Under the pieces are notes generated by a model, which saw only the letters and a program-made list of their open reading frames with translations, made no database searches and was not told the origin of the DNA. Below are positions 46,935 to 55,565 of a DNA stretch of 64,000 nt, one piece after another. Made by a program: the position numbers and the translations under genes. Each line of letters starts with the position of its first letter. The first letter of the stretch is position 1. This DNA comes from Aidingimonas lacisalsi (GTDB lineage: Bacteria > Pseudomonadota > Gammaproteobacteria > Pseudomonadales > Halomonadaceae): positions 558,001 through 622,000 of the forward strand of contig NZ_VRYH01000002.1 of assembly GCF_008079445.1 (NCBI RefSeq). The letters run 5' to 3'.

Positions 46935-48512
46935 TCAGTTCTTGACGACGTCATGCAGGAGCAGAAAGAAGGATGGCTGAAGTCGGAAATTCTCGACATT
47001 CGCGCCGGCAACGGCGTTCTGCTTCCAGTTGGCGACGAACGCCCAGGGGGCTTCCTCATGGACGATGGTCTGCATCTGGCGATACAGCTCGGCGCGTTCG
47101 TCCTGATCGACGCTCCGGCGCGCTTGCTCGAGCAATTCATCGACTTCCTCGTTGCTGTAATAGCCGGAATTGAAACCGCCTTCATCCGGCATGGCATCAG
47201 TACGCAGGGCGAGGAAGGGCAGCGTATCGGGATCGTTGGTCATCCAGGCCATTTGCGCCATGTCCGCCTTGCCCTCGAGTCCCGGATTCACGCGATCGAG
47301 GAAGGTATTCCATTCATAGGTTTCGATCTCGACCTCGAGACCCACTTCGGCCAGGTCGGCCTGAATGGCGGAACCCATGGGGACGGGATCGAGCATGCCG
47401 GAGCCGCCTTCCGTGACGTAGAAGGTCAGTTCGGCACCCTCATGCCCGGCTTCGGCGATCAATTCGCGGGCCTTGTCGGGATCGTGGGGATAGGGCTCCA
47501 GTTCGTCGTTGTAGGCCCATTCGAACGCTGGCGGAATCGGTCCTGCGGCGACTTCTGCGGTGCCTTGCAGCACATCGTCGACCAGCGACTGTTTATCGAT
47601 CGCATAGTTGACTGCCTGGCGCATGGCCTTGTCCTGGAAGGGCCCTTCGCGCGTATTGAGGATCAGGAACCAGAGGTGTGGACCGGCCTGTTCGTAGACC
47701 TCGAACATCTCGTCTTCGGCCAGATCGGCGACGTTGTCCGGCGGCACTTCCACCATCAGATCGATACCGCCTGACAGCATCTCGGCGACCCGGGTATTGG
47801 CATCGGTAATGGGCCGGAACACGACGGCTTCCAGCGCGGGCGGGCCGTCCCAGTAGTCGTCGTTGCGACTGACGACGACGCGGCTATTGCTTTCCCACTC
47901 TTCGAACGTGAAGGGGCCTGTGCCGGATGGGTGGCGGCCGATGTCCTGGCCGTGTTCTTCCACGGCGGCGGGCGAGACCATCAGTCCCGTCGGGTAAGCA
48001 AGGTTGGAGAGGAAGGGGGCATAGGGTTCGTCGAGTGTAAAGGTCACCTCGTATTCGCCGGTGGCTTCGACGTCATCGATGGCATCGAAGAAAAAGGCCA
48101 GCGGGAAGGGCCCCGTATCGTGGTAAGGATGGTCTTCGTCGAGCATGCGCTCGAAATTGAATACGACGGCCTCGGCGTCGAAACCACTCCCGTCGTGGAA
48201 GGTGACGTCGTCGCGCAGAGTGAAGGTGTAGACGGTCCCGTCATCACTGATGTCCCACTCGGTGGCCAGTGACGGCTCCACTTCGAGACTGCCGTCGGCG
48301 TAACGGACCAGTCCATCGTAGAGGTTCATCATGATACGGAAGTCGTTGACGGCGGTGACCTGGGCCGGGTCGAGGGCCTTGGGCTCCGCAATCTGTCCGA
48401 CGACCAGCACATTGGGGGGCGTCTGTGCCGAGACGGCGGGGCTGATAGCCAGTGTGGCCGTGGCAATGACGGGGAGCAGCCAGCGGGGCGACCCGGAAAG
48501 CGTGGATGTCAT
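46935..48512 (-). CDS. Peptide-type ABC transporter substrate-binding protein
   Basis: This 525-residue periplasmic protein of family 5 (DppA/OppA/NikA type) has a signal peptide ending at PAVSA-QT. SLATEWDISDDGTVYTFTLR, then DDVTFHDGSGF, is the family signature, and QAVNYAIDKQSLVDDVLQG is also typical. Similar proteins bind peptides, nickel chelates, opines or amides, so the ligand is open. The context (DUF1028 protein and M20 amidohydrolase on the divergent strand) suggests an N-acylated or carbamoylated amino acid. It is the first gene of the operon. Confidence 0.93.
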   Translation of the reverse strand: MTSTLSGSPRWLLPVIATATLAISPAVSAQTPPNVLVVGQIAEPKALDPAQVTAVNDFRIMMNLYDGLVRYADGSLEVEPSLATEWDISDDGTVYTFTLRDDVTFHDGSGFDAEAVVFNFERMLDEDHPYHDTGPFPLAFFFDAIDDVEATGEYEVTFTLDEPYAPFLSNLAYPTGLMVSPAAVEEHGQDIGRHPSGTGPFTFEEWESNSRVVVSRNDDYWDGPPALEAVVFRPITDANTRVAEMLSGGIDLMVEVPPDNVADLAEDEMFEVYEQAGPHLWFLILNTREGPFQDKAMRQAVNYAIDKQSLVDDVLQGTAEVAAGPIPPAFEWAYNDELEPYPHDPDKARELIAEAGHEGAELTFYVTEGGSGMLDPVPMGSAIQADLAEVGLEVEIETYEWNTFLDRVNPGLEGKADMAQMAWMTNDPDTLPFLALRTDAMPDEGGFNSGYYSNEEVDELLEQARRSVDQDERAELYRQMQTIVHEEAPWAFVANWKQNAVAGANVENFRLQPSFFLLLHDVVKN

Positions 48513-48609
48513 GATGCCTCTCCTGATTCTTGTTGACTCCCGACGGTGTGCCGTCGTGGATTGAGTTGTCTTTCGTGAGCGAGAGCGGCTAAGCTGAACG
48601 GAGTGTTTT

Positions 48610-48625
48610 ATTTATAATGATAAAT
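48610..48625. promoter_or_regulatory. Inverted repeat in the divergent promoter region
   Basis: ATTTAT-AATG-ATAAAT has perfect 6-base arms and includes a plus-strand TATAAT (48613-48618). It lies between the divergent ABC-transporter operon and the DUF1028 gene. This is a good position for the operon's GntR regulator to control both sides. Confidence 0.45.
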
Positions 48626-48699
48626 TGTCCCTTATATATATGGCACAGCTGCGCTGGCCATGCAAGTCGTCTGGAAGCGCTGATGCCAAGGAGAATACG

Positions 48700-49368
48700 G
48701 TGACCTTTAGCCTGATCGCTCTTGAGCCGAGTAGCCGCACGCTGGGCATCGCCTGTGCGACGGGAGGACCCGCACTGGGTGGCTTCGTGCCGCACTTGCT
48801 GCCGGGTATCGGCGCGGCCATCACCCAGGGATACAGTACTCATGTCGCGGCGGCGGAACGTGCGCTGGTCTGGTTGGCCGAGGGGTGGCAGGTCGACGAT
48901 GTCATCGCGCGATTGCGCGACGAGGATCGCGGGCAGGCTTGGCGCCAATTGGGCCTGCTGGACATCGATGGACGCAGTGCGGGGTGGAGCGGCGAAGCCA
49001 ATGAAGCGGAAGTCGCCATGCAACTGGAGTCGGGGCTGGTGGTAGCCGGCAACATGTTGGCCAGCGATACTGTCGTCCCCGCCATGGTTGCGGCTTTTCA
49101 TCGTGCGATGCGTCGATCGGCCACGCTGGCCGATGCGTTGCTGGCAGCGTTGAGCGACGGGCAAAGAGCCGGTGGCGACCGGCGCGGTGAGTTCTCGGCC
49201 GCGCTCAAGGTGCGCTCCCCTGGAGGCGTACCTCTGGACCTGCGTATCGACGATGCCGCCGATGCCGTCACCGCGCTGGTGGACCTGCATCGGCGGATTC
49301 GTGACGACACCGCGTTTCAGGCGTTTCTGGGGCGCTTGCCTACGGCCGACGATCCCCATCGCCATTGA
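48700..49368 (+). CDS. DUF1028 family protein (Ntn-hydrolase-like)
   Basis: This 222-residue protein begins with VTFSLIALEPSSRTLG and has GIACATGGPALGGFVPHLLP, VVAGNMLASDTVVPAM and GQRAGGDRRGEFSAAL, all marks of DUF1028. The fold is related to N-terminal-nucleophile hydrolases, and the gene often sits with peptide or amidohydrolase genes. The GTG at 48700 is chosen because AAGGAG lies six bases upstream. The hydrolase gene follows after 25 bases. Function is not established; amide hydrolysis of the imported compound is a fair guess. Confidence 0.85.
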   Translation: MTFSLIALEPSSRTLGIACATGGPALGGFVPHLLPGIGAAITQGYSTHVAAAERALVWLAEGWQVDDVIARLRDEDRGQAWRQLGLLDIDGRSAGWSGEANEAEVAMQLESGLVVAGNMLASDTVVPAMVAAFHRAMRRSATLADALLAALSDGQRAGGDRRGEFSAALKVRSPGGVPLDLRIDDAADAVTALVDLHRRIRDDTAFQAFLGRLPTADDPHRH

Positions 49369-49393
49369 CTGTCTTGATCATAGGAGCCAAGCC

Positions 49394-50665
49394 ATGACCG
49401 TCTCTGCCGAGACTGCTTCCCTGGGGGAGCGGCTGCTGTCCCGGCTCGACCAGGCGGCAACGTATTCACGCCCCGGACCGGGGGTGACGCGTCTTTACTG
49501 TTCCGAAGAGCACCGTCGCCTGTTGCTATTGTTGGAAGAGTGGATGACGCTTGCCGGTCTCGAGGTCACTCTGGATGCCGCAGGTACTCTGGTCGGCCGT
49601 TGCCCCAGAGCCCGCGCCGGTGAACCGACGCTGATACTCGGGTCGCATCAGGATAGTGTGATCGAAGGCGGCAAGTACGATGGCATGCTGGGGGTCGCTT
49701 TGCCGTTACTGGCGCTGGAAACGCTGCGAGAACGGAACATCGACTTGCCCTTCGGAGTGGAAGTGGTGGCCTTCGGCGACGAGGAGGGCGTGCGTTTCCC
49801 CTCGACCCTGGTGGGTAGCCGGGCGCTGGCCGGGTCGTTCGATCCGGCGATGCTGGATGGTCGTGACGCTGATGGCATCAGTCTGCGCGAGGCGTTGACC
49901 GGCCTGGGGGTCGACCCTACGCGTATCACCGAGCTGGCCCGCGATCCGGCGCGAGTCCTGGGCTTTGTCGAAGTGCACATCGAGCAGGGGCCGGTACTGG
50001 AACAAGAGGATCTGGCCGTAGGGGTGGTGACGTCACTGACCGGGATCGAGCGCCATCATATACGGGTGACCGGCAAGGCCGGCCATGCCGGGACCACGCC
50101 GATGAAAGGACGCCACGACGCCCTGGTGGGGGCGGCCGAGATGGTCGTCGAGATCGACCGTCAGCTCAACGCGCGCGACGATATGGTCGGTGTCGTCGGG
50201 CAACTCGAGGTACGTCCCAATGCCGTGAACGTCATTCCCGCACAAGTCACGTTCTCCCTGGAATTGCGTTCACCGCAGCGGGTAACTCGCCATGACGCAC
50301 GTCGCCATATCCTGGCGGCTCTCGAACCGATCGCTGCTGCGCGCGGCCTGCAATGCGACATCTCGCTGGCCTACGAAGCCGAAGGCGTCGAGTGCGCGCC
50401 GTGGCTGATCGAATCGCTGGAACGGGCCTGCCGGGAGTGCGGCGAGCCCTCGAAGCGGCTGTTCAGCGGCGCGGGGCACGACGGCCTGGCCATGTGTGAC
50501 TTGACCGATATCGGCATGCTGTTCGTGCGCTGCCGAGACGGCTTGAGCCATCATCCTGACGAAGCCATCACTGCCGATGATGCGGATGTCGCCATCCGGG
50601 TGATCATGACGTGGCTGTCTCGGTTGGACAGGTTCAGCGACCCAGTTGGCGCGCCCAGCGACTGA
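49394..50665 (+). CDS. M20-family amidohydrolase (N-carbamoyl-amino-acid hydrolase/allantoate amidohydrolase type)
   Basis: This 423-residue zinc or manganese hydrolase splits an N-carbamoyl or ureido group. The metal and catalytic residues are in GSHQDSV, GGKYDGMLGV, GDEEGVRF, EVHIEQGPVLE and GAGHDGLAMC. GKAGHAGTTPMKGRHDAL belongs to the dimerisation domain. It could act on N-carbamoyl amino acids, allantoate or ureidoglycine. No other purine genes are nearby, which makes allantoate less likely. AGGAG lies seven bases before the ATG. Its 3' end overlaps the converging araC-type gene by 32 bases. Confidence 0.92.
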   Translation: MTVSAETASLGERLLSRLDQAATYSRPGPGVTRLYCSEEHRRLLLLLEEWMTLAGLEVTLDAAGTLVGRCPRARAGEPTLILGSHQDSVIEGGKYDGMLGVALPLLALETLRERNIDLPFGVEVVAFGDEEGVRFPSTLVGSRALAGSFDPAMLDGRDADGISLREALTGLGVDPTRITELARDPARVLGFVEVHIEQGPVLEQEDLAVGVVTSLTGIERHHIRVTGKAGHAGTTPMKGRHDALVGAAEMVVEIDRQLNARDDMVGVVGQLEVRPNAVNVIPAQVTFSLELRSPQRVTRHDARRHILAALEPIAAARGLQCDISLAYEAEGVECAPWLIESLERACRECGEPSKRLFSGAGHDGLAMCDLTDIGMLFVRCRDGLSHHPDEAITADDADVAIRVIMTWLSRLDRFSDPVGAPSD

Positions 50666-51650
50666 GTGACGGTGTATCGGCGGACATCCCCAACTGGGCT
50701 TGATGATGTGCTATATGCCGCCAGTCGCGCGGTGACATACCGTATAGCTGTTTGAAACGCCGCGAGAAGTGCGGCGGGCTGTCAAAGCCGTAACGTAACG
50801 CGAGTTCATGAATGCTGCGATATTCCCGGGGATCTTCCAGACTGCGCCGAATCGCGGCCATGCGCCGATATTGAATGTAACGCACTACGCCCCCTTCATT
50901 ACGGAACAGACGATAAAGGTTGGCTCTCGATACCCCGGCGGTGCGACATAGCCAATCGGGCGTTAACGTGGGCGCTGTCAGATGCTGTTCGACGATCTGC
51001 TGGATTCGTTGTTTCGCGACGGTTTTCAGGTCCGGCCCGATACGTTCCTGCGCCTGAGCGTCCCAATAGGCACAGCTCAGGATCATGTCGCGGGTTACCC
51101 CAGCGACATCCGGCGCTTCGCACTGCGAGAGATGTGGCAAGCGGCCCATCAAGGCTTTGAGGTACTCTGCCAGAAAGGCACCGCGTCCCGGTGATAACAC
51201 CATGCCATGCAAGTTGTTCAGAAAGTCGGGGTGGGTATCGAAATGTTCGCGAGGTAGAACCACATTGGCGATATGCGTATCGCTGGCGGTTGTCTTCAGT
51301 GGGCGTGACAAGTCGATGAGCGATACGCACCCCGGCATGACATGTACGTTGTCGCCGTCCATATCGCCTCGATAGCCGCCTGAAAGGTGGAGCTGTATCA
51401 GGATGTGGTCGGTTCTTTCCGAGATATGGGCCTGACGAAAACGTTGAGCTTGAGTGAAGACGGTACCGGCAACGATGTCGTCCAACTGATACATCTCGGC
51501 TTGAGACTTGAACGGGCTACCACTCTGCCGGTCCGGTAGAGCCACATCGAATAGCGGCATGACGCTTTCTCGCCAGGCACTGAAGCGATCCGCGGGGTCG
51601 AGATAATCACTGTCAAACTGGGTGACGGGAAGGGGGCCTGTCGATTGCAT
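50634..51650 (-). CDS. AraC-family transcriptional regulator
   Basis: This 338-residue regulator has an N-terminal AraC-binding-like domain (SAWRESVMPLFDVALP, HILIQLHLSGGYRG, CVSLIDLSRPLKT). Its C-terminal AraC/XylS DNA-binding domain contains CRTAGVSRANLYRLFRNEGG and YRSIHELALRYGFDSPPHFS, then RRFKQLYGMSPRDWR. The form resembles FeaR and related activators. Its target is not evident; the neighbouring amidohydrolase locus and the SAF/Tct locus are both candidates. About 200 bases separate it from the next gene. Confidence 0.9.
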   Translation of the reverse strand: MQSTGPLPVTQFDSDYLDPADRFSAWRESVMPLFDVALPDRQSGSPFKSQAEMYQLDDIVAGTVFTQAQRFRQAHISERTDHILIQLHLSGGYRGDMDGDNVHVMPGCVSLIDLSRPLKTTASDTHIANVVLPREHFDTHPDFLNNLHGMVLSPGRGAFLAEYLKALMGRLPHLSQCEAPDVAGVTRDMILSCAYWDAQAQERIGPDLKTVAKQRIQQIVEQHLTAPTLTPDWLCRTAGVSRANLYRLFRNEGGVVRYIQYRRMAAIRRSLEDPREYRSIHELALRYGFDSPPHFSRRFKQLYGMSPRDWRHIAHHQAQLGMSADTPSLSRWARQLGR

Positions 51651-51858
51651 GATGCATTCCCTACTGACGTGATCGTTGTTTGCGTATTATCGTCAGGTTG
51701 GGTCGTAAACTTGAACGTTGACCGTCATTACCTGTTTGCCTCCATGCTACGCAACCCAGCGTCGAGCCGATACGCTGGTGAATATAATCGTCATGCTTCC
51801 GAGTCAGTAGGGTATACGTCCTGCTCAGGCTGGTTGCATGCAATGATGGGGATCTCGA

Positions 51859-52575
51859 TCAGGCATCCGGGAGTACGCTGCTGGAGCTCCTGTTGTCTTC
51901 CTGAAGATTCGTCTCTGCATCTTCATCGCCATTGGCATATTTAAGCCAGGTCTTGCCCAGGTGATTGCGGAGCTCACTGCCCATGCGTGAGGCATCCCTC
52001 GCTTCCAGCGCCGCCATGATGGCTTCGTGTTCCGTCATGGCTGTGGTCCATTTATCGGTCTTCTGGTTGGAAAGATAGCGAACGCGATAGAGTTGGCGGC
52101 TCAAGTAGCCATGCATCTCGATCAAGGAGGCATTGCCGGAAAGGGCGACGATGCGGTTGTGTATTTCCTGATTGATACGGAAGTAGTTCTGGCGGTCTCG
52201 TCGCAGAAATGCCGCTTTCATTTCGTAGTGGAGCGCCTGCAATTCGGAAATATCCTGGTCGGTTGCCAATTGACAGGCCAGCTCGGCGGCGGCCTGTTCC
52301 AGGATACTCAGCACATAGGCCTTTTCCTTGACATCGGATGGGCTGACATCGGCAACCACGGCCCCTTTATTGGGCAATATCTCCACTAACCCCTCGGTCG
52401 CCAGAATCTTCAAGGCCTCGCGCATCGGGGTGCGTGAGACTTGCAGCTCATCGGCGAGCGAACGCTCGGGCAGTCGCTGTCCGGGCTGGAAGTGATCCAT
52501 CACGATATGTTCGCGAAGGTAATTGGCGACTTTTTCGACCAGGCCGGGTCGGGAGAGTTGATCGTCTTCGTCCAT
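51859..52575 (-). CDS. GntR/FadR-type transcriptional regulator of the SAF/Tct locus
   Basis: This 238-residue regulator has an N-terminal winged helix with PGQRLPERSLADELQVSRTP, then MREALKILATEGLVEIL, and a helical FCD domain with metal-type residues (INQEIHNRIVAL, MTEHEAIMAALEARD). It is divergent from the SAF-domain dehydrogenase gene. TGGTATACCA-like palindromes lie 40 bases before its own start and within the opposite promoter, so autoregulation and repression of the catabolic operon are likely. The ATG at 52575 is chosen because it gives family length; an in-frame ATG at 52620 is an alternative. Confidence 0.9.
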   Translation of the reverse strand: MDEDDQLSRPGLVEKVANYLREHIVMDHFQPGQRLPERSLADELQVSRTPMREALKILATEGLVEILPNKGAVVADVSPSDVKEKAYVLSILEQAAAELACQLATDQDISELQALHYEMKAAFLRRDRQNYFRINQEIHNRIVALSGNASLIEMHGYLSRQLYRVRYLSNQKTDKWTTAMTEHEAIMAALEARDASRMGSELRNHLGKTWLKYANGDEDAETNLQEDNRSSSSVLPDA

Positions 52576-52614
52576 CGGAGTCTTCGTGTTGTGCCGTATT
52601 CCGGATGGTAATAA

Positions 52615-52624
52615 TGGCATACCA
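52615..52624. promoter_or_regulatory. GntR-type operator, site 1
   Basis: TGGCATACCA matches the palindrome TGGTATACCA at 9 of 10 positions. It lies 40-49 bases upstream of the GntR gene start and could mediate autoregulation. Confidence 0.5.
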
Positions 52625-52736
52625 CCACTGTCCACTCAAATCTTCGGTTACCGGTATCCCGATGTCTACGTCCCAGAAATTCGCTGATTACGTATGGCCT
52701 GGAGTGGTGGGTGACTAAAGTCGAATGATATCTCCA

Positions 52737-52766
52737 TTGACCGTCAAAATGGTATACCACTAGTCT
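52737..52766 (+). promoter_or_regulatory. Promoter with embedded GntR operator, site 2
   Basis: A -35 of TTGACC (52737-52742) is followed after 18 bases by a weak -10, TAGTCT (52761-52766). The perfect palindrome TGGTATACCA (52750-52759) fills the spacer, the classic place for a repressor. The promoter would serve the SAF-domain dehydrogenase gene about 90 bases downstream. Confidence 0.6.
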
Positions 52767-52856
52767 TTGGATCATGCTGCTTTCGTCAGCGGACGAATAT
52801 GGATACGCGGAGCGAGCGTGACGTCGCCTCTTCCGCCCTGGGACTAAGCGAGACAC

Positions 52857-54245
52857 ATGAATTATTTACAACACTTTGATTCCTATGACGTTGTTGAGGT
52901 TTGCGTTGCCGGAGCAGGGGATTTCGGTACAGGGATCCTGCGGCAATCGAGTGACATGAAAGCGCTATCTGCGCGTGTTGCTGTCGACATCAGTGCCGAT
53001 GCCGCACACCAGGCACTGGTTCGTTCGGGGGTGCCGAATTCTCGAATTATGGTATGCCATTCGCCGAATGATGCTGAAAAAGCTTGGGATTCCGGCTATT
53101 TCATTGCATCCGGCTCGCTTGATGCAGTCATTGATCTGCCATTCCATATTCTCGTCGAGTCTACTGGTATACCAGAGGTGGGAGCGAGGCACGCATACGA
53201 TGCCATCATGGCGGGTAAGCATGTTGGCATCGCGACCAAGGAAACCGAGTCCGTCGTGGGCCCGTACCTGACCCATCTGGCCAGGAGCAAGGGGCGTATC
53301 TTCACGCCGTTGGACGGTGACCAGCCGAGCTTGTTGGTCGGTTTAGTGACATGGGCGAAAACGCTGGGATTCGAGATCATCGCTGCCGGCAAGAGCAGTG
53401 AATACGACTTCGTCTGGGATGCCAGAGCTCGGCAGATCGAGTGCAATGGCAGCCGCTATCCCGCACCGGCCATGGACGAGTTGTGGTCGCTCCCGGAAGG
53501 GGCGGAAAGCGATAGCGTCATGGATCGGTCGACGTCGCTGGCGTCCATACCGCTGATTTCCGTTCCGGACCTGTGCGAAATGACCAATGTGGCCAATGCG
53601 ACGGGGCTACTTCCGGATCGCCCCGATTTCCATGCCGCGGTGTTGCGCATCCCTGAAGTTCCGACCGTACTGGACACCGTCGGCAACGGTGGGCTGCTGG
53701 AAGGCTGTGAGCGACTCGAGGTATTCAACTGCCTTCGCCAACCCGATGAGGTCAGCTTTGCCGGCGGTGTCTTCGTCGTGGTGCGTTGCAAGGATGCCGA
53801 GGCTTGGGAGTTGCTGCGCGGCAAGGGGCATATCCTCAGCCGTAGCGGGCAAAGCGCGATGATTTATCTGCCCCGACACTTGCTGGGCCTGGAAGCGCCC
53901 ATATCGCTGCTCGACATCGTGATCAATGGGCTGAGCTCCGGTGGCGATGAGGCCACGGCGCCCAGGGTCGATTTGGTGGCTCGTTCCTCCTGCGCGCTTG
54001 CTGCCGGGCATACGTTCGAGATGAGAGGACATCATCGTCATATCGAAGGACTCCGGCCGGAAGTGCATTCGGCTCAGCCGCTGGATCGGGGGGGAGCCGC
54101 ACCGTTTTATCTGCTGCCTGGCGCCCGGTTGACGAGGGCGGTTGCAGCGCATGAGGTCATCCCGTTTTCCGCCCTGGAGGTCGCTGACTCCATGCTGCTG
54201 CGTTTGCGCCGTGAGCAGGACAGGATGTTCCAGCGGGAGATGTGA
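52857..54245 (+). CDS. NAD(P)-dependent dehydrogenase-like protein with C-terminal SAF domain
   Basis: This 462-residue cytoplasmic protein has a Rossmann-type N-terminus (VCVAGAGDFGTGILRQ) and a homoserine-dehydrogenase-like nucleotide domain (LVESTGIPEVGARHAYDAIM, GKHVGIATKE). A SAF domain lies at about residues 375-450 (ALAAGHTFEMRGH, GARLTRAVAAHEVIPFSAL). Such proteins occur in sugar-acid and polyol catabolic operons, and some databases name them FlgA-like because of the SAF domain. The reaction is not known to me. It leads an operon with the tctC, tctB and tctA genes and is probably repressed by the divergent GntR protein. Confidence 0.8.
   Translation: MNYLQHFDSYDVVEVCVAGAGDFGTGILRQSSDMKALSARVAVDISADAAHQALVRSGVPNSRIMVCHSPNDAEKAWDSGYFIASGSLDAVIDLPFHILVESTGIPEVGARHAYDAIMAGKHVGIATKETESVVGPYLTHLARSKGRIFTPLDGDQPSLLVGLVTWAKTLGFEIIAAGKSSEYDFVWDARARQIECNGSRYPAPAMDELWSLPEGAESDSVMDRSTSLASIPLISVPDLCEMTNVANATGLLPDRPDFHAAVLRIPEVPTVLDTVGNGGLLEGCERLEVFNCLRQPDEVSFAGGVFVVVRCKDAEAWELLRGKGHILSRSGQSAMIYLPRHLLGLEAPISLLDIVINGLSSGGDEATAPRVDLVARSSCALAAGHTFEMRGHHRHIEGLRPEVHSAQPLDRGGAAPFYLLPGARLTRAVAAHEVIPFSALEVADSMLLRLRREQDRMFQREM
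53050..53059. promoter_or_regulatory. GntR-type operator, site 3 (inside the dehydrogenase gene)
   Basis: TGGTATGCCA matches TGGTATACCA at 9 of 10 positions and is flanked by A and T to give ATGGTATGCCAT. It lies about 195 bases inside the coding region. Confidence 0.35.
53165..53174. promoter_or_regulatory. GntR-type operator, site 4 (inside the dehydrogenase gene)
   Basis: TGGTATACCA is a perfect copy of site 2 and extends to the 12-base palindrome CTGGTATACCAG. It lies about 310 bases inside the coding region and 415 bases from site 2. It could support looping or act as a roadblock. Confidence 0.45.
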
Positions 54246-54457
54246 TGCGAGCAAACGTTAGCGTGACACCCATGTCATGGGCGGCATGTCGGTCGTATCT
54301 CGGTGCTGCCTGTCTCCAGACCCTGTGGTGCGAGACGACCTGATCGATACGGCAAGGAGGTGGGGTTAACCGCAAAGAAAACAAGTCGCCAACACATTGC
54401 GGCGCTGATACGAGGCGCCAAAGTGAAGTGACAACAATGAATTGAAAGGAGCACATT

Positions 54458-55426
54458 ATGTCTAGCAAGAACAACATCGTCGTCCTTACGTCCCTCGGCG
54501 TTGCCATGATGATGGGCGCGTTTCAGGTATCTGCCAGCGATGAAGCTGAGGACTACCCGAGTGGCGATCTCGAATTTCTGGTCGCTGCAGGGGCCGGTGG
54601 CGGGACCGACAACTTCACCCGCACGGTCAAGCCGATGCTGGAAGAGCGATTGGATACGTCGATCAAGGTCGTCAATCTGCCTTCAGCGTCAGGCGCGTTG
54701 GCGCATCAGCGTACGGCCAACAGCGAGCCGGATGGCCATACTCTCGATTTTGCATCGTCGACGCTGGTGACATCCTTGGCAGCGGGGCAGAACCCGACGG
54801 GGCTGGATCAACTGACCCCGGTGGCGCGCATGCAATCCGATGTCATGACACTGATCGTCAATCCCGATAAGCACGAGGATTTCGAGGCGTTCAAGACGTA
54901 TGCCGAGAACAATCCTGGCGAAGTGGTCATTGGTGGCACGCACGCCGCGAGCCCTGACAAGATGGCTTTCCTCTCATTCCGCGATGCGAGCGGATTGGAT
55001 ATCAGCTTCATCCCCTATGATGAAGAGGGCAGTGTGTCATCCAATGTGCTGGGCGGAAACATCGATGGTATGTTCGGCGAAATCAGCTCGACGCTCAGTT
55101 ATATTGAATCCGGTGATATGAAGCCAATTCTGGTGTTTGCCGAAGAGCGTCTGGAGAACTTTCCCGAGATTCCGACCACCGTCGAAAAGGGCTGGGATCT
55201 GACCGATGGCAATGAGCGCGGTGTGTTCGTTAACGCCGAGACACCAGCGGAAATCGTCAGTCAGATTGAACAGGCACTGAAGGCGGTTTATGACTCGGAT
55301 GAGTATCAGTCTTATGAAGAGAAGGTGAACCTTCATTATCGCGAAGGCTGGATGGGAAGTGAGGAATATCAGCAGAAGCTGGAAGAAAACCTGGAACTGT
55401 ATAGCCGTCTGATCGAACAGACCTGA
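54458..55426 (+). CDS. tctC: Tripartite tricarboxylate transporter substrate-binding protein (TctC/Bug)
   Basis: This 322-residue periplasmic binding protein of the TctC/Bug family has a signal peptide cleaved near VSA-SDE. LEFLVAAGAGGGTDNFTRTV is the family opening, and KVVNLPSASGALAHQ and SFIPYDEEGSVSSNVLGG line the ligand cleft. These proteins bind carboxylates and related acids. It lies 212 bases after the SAF-domain gene and before tctB. The binding pocket cannot be assigned. Confidence 0.92.
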   Translation: MSSKNNIVVLTSLGVAMMMGAFQVSASDEAEDYPSGDLEFLVAAGAGGGTDNFTRTVKPMLEERLDTSIKVVNLPSASGALAHQRTANSEPDGHTLDFASSTLVTSLAAGQNPTGLDQLTPVARMQSDVMTLIVNPDKHEDFEAFKTYAENNPGEVVIGGTHAASPDKMAFLSFRDASGLDISFIPYDEEGSVSSNVLGGNIDGMFGEISSTLSYIESGDMKPILVFAEERLENFPEIPTTVEKGWDLTDGNERGVFVNAETPAEIVSQIEQALKAVYDSDEYQSYEEKVNLHYREGWMGSEEYQQKLEENLELYSRLIEQT

Positions 55427-55459
55427 ACATCGGGTATCACGTCATACCTGTTCCAATGT

Positions 55460-55482
55460 GGCTGGTCCAGGAAGGGCCAGCC
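55460..55482 (+). other. Hairpin between tctC and tctB (possible attenuator)
   Basis: GGCTGGTCC pairs with GGGCCAGCC (9 bp with one G-T pair) around AGGAA, 33 bases after tctC. There is no T-run. It may protect the tctC 3' end from nucleases or slow transcription, which would keep the binding protein in excess. Confidence 0.5.
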
Positions 55483-55565
55483 TATACTCCGAATCGGCAA
55501 TGATCCATACCATACTTCGCGGTGTCGACGGTTAGCGACTCACTCGCGTTGAAACGAGCTGAATC

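Noticed and set aside
54246-54457. Strong Shine-Dalgarno-like AAGGAGGTGG near 54354
   Set aside because: No start codon lies at a suitable distance. The possible GTG is inside the motif and would give only about 23 codons.
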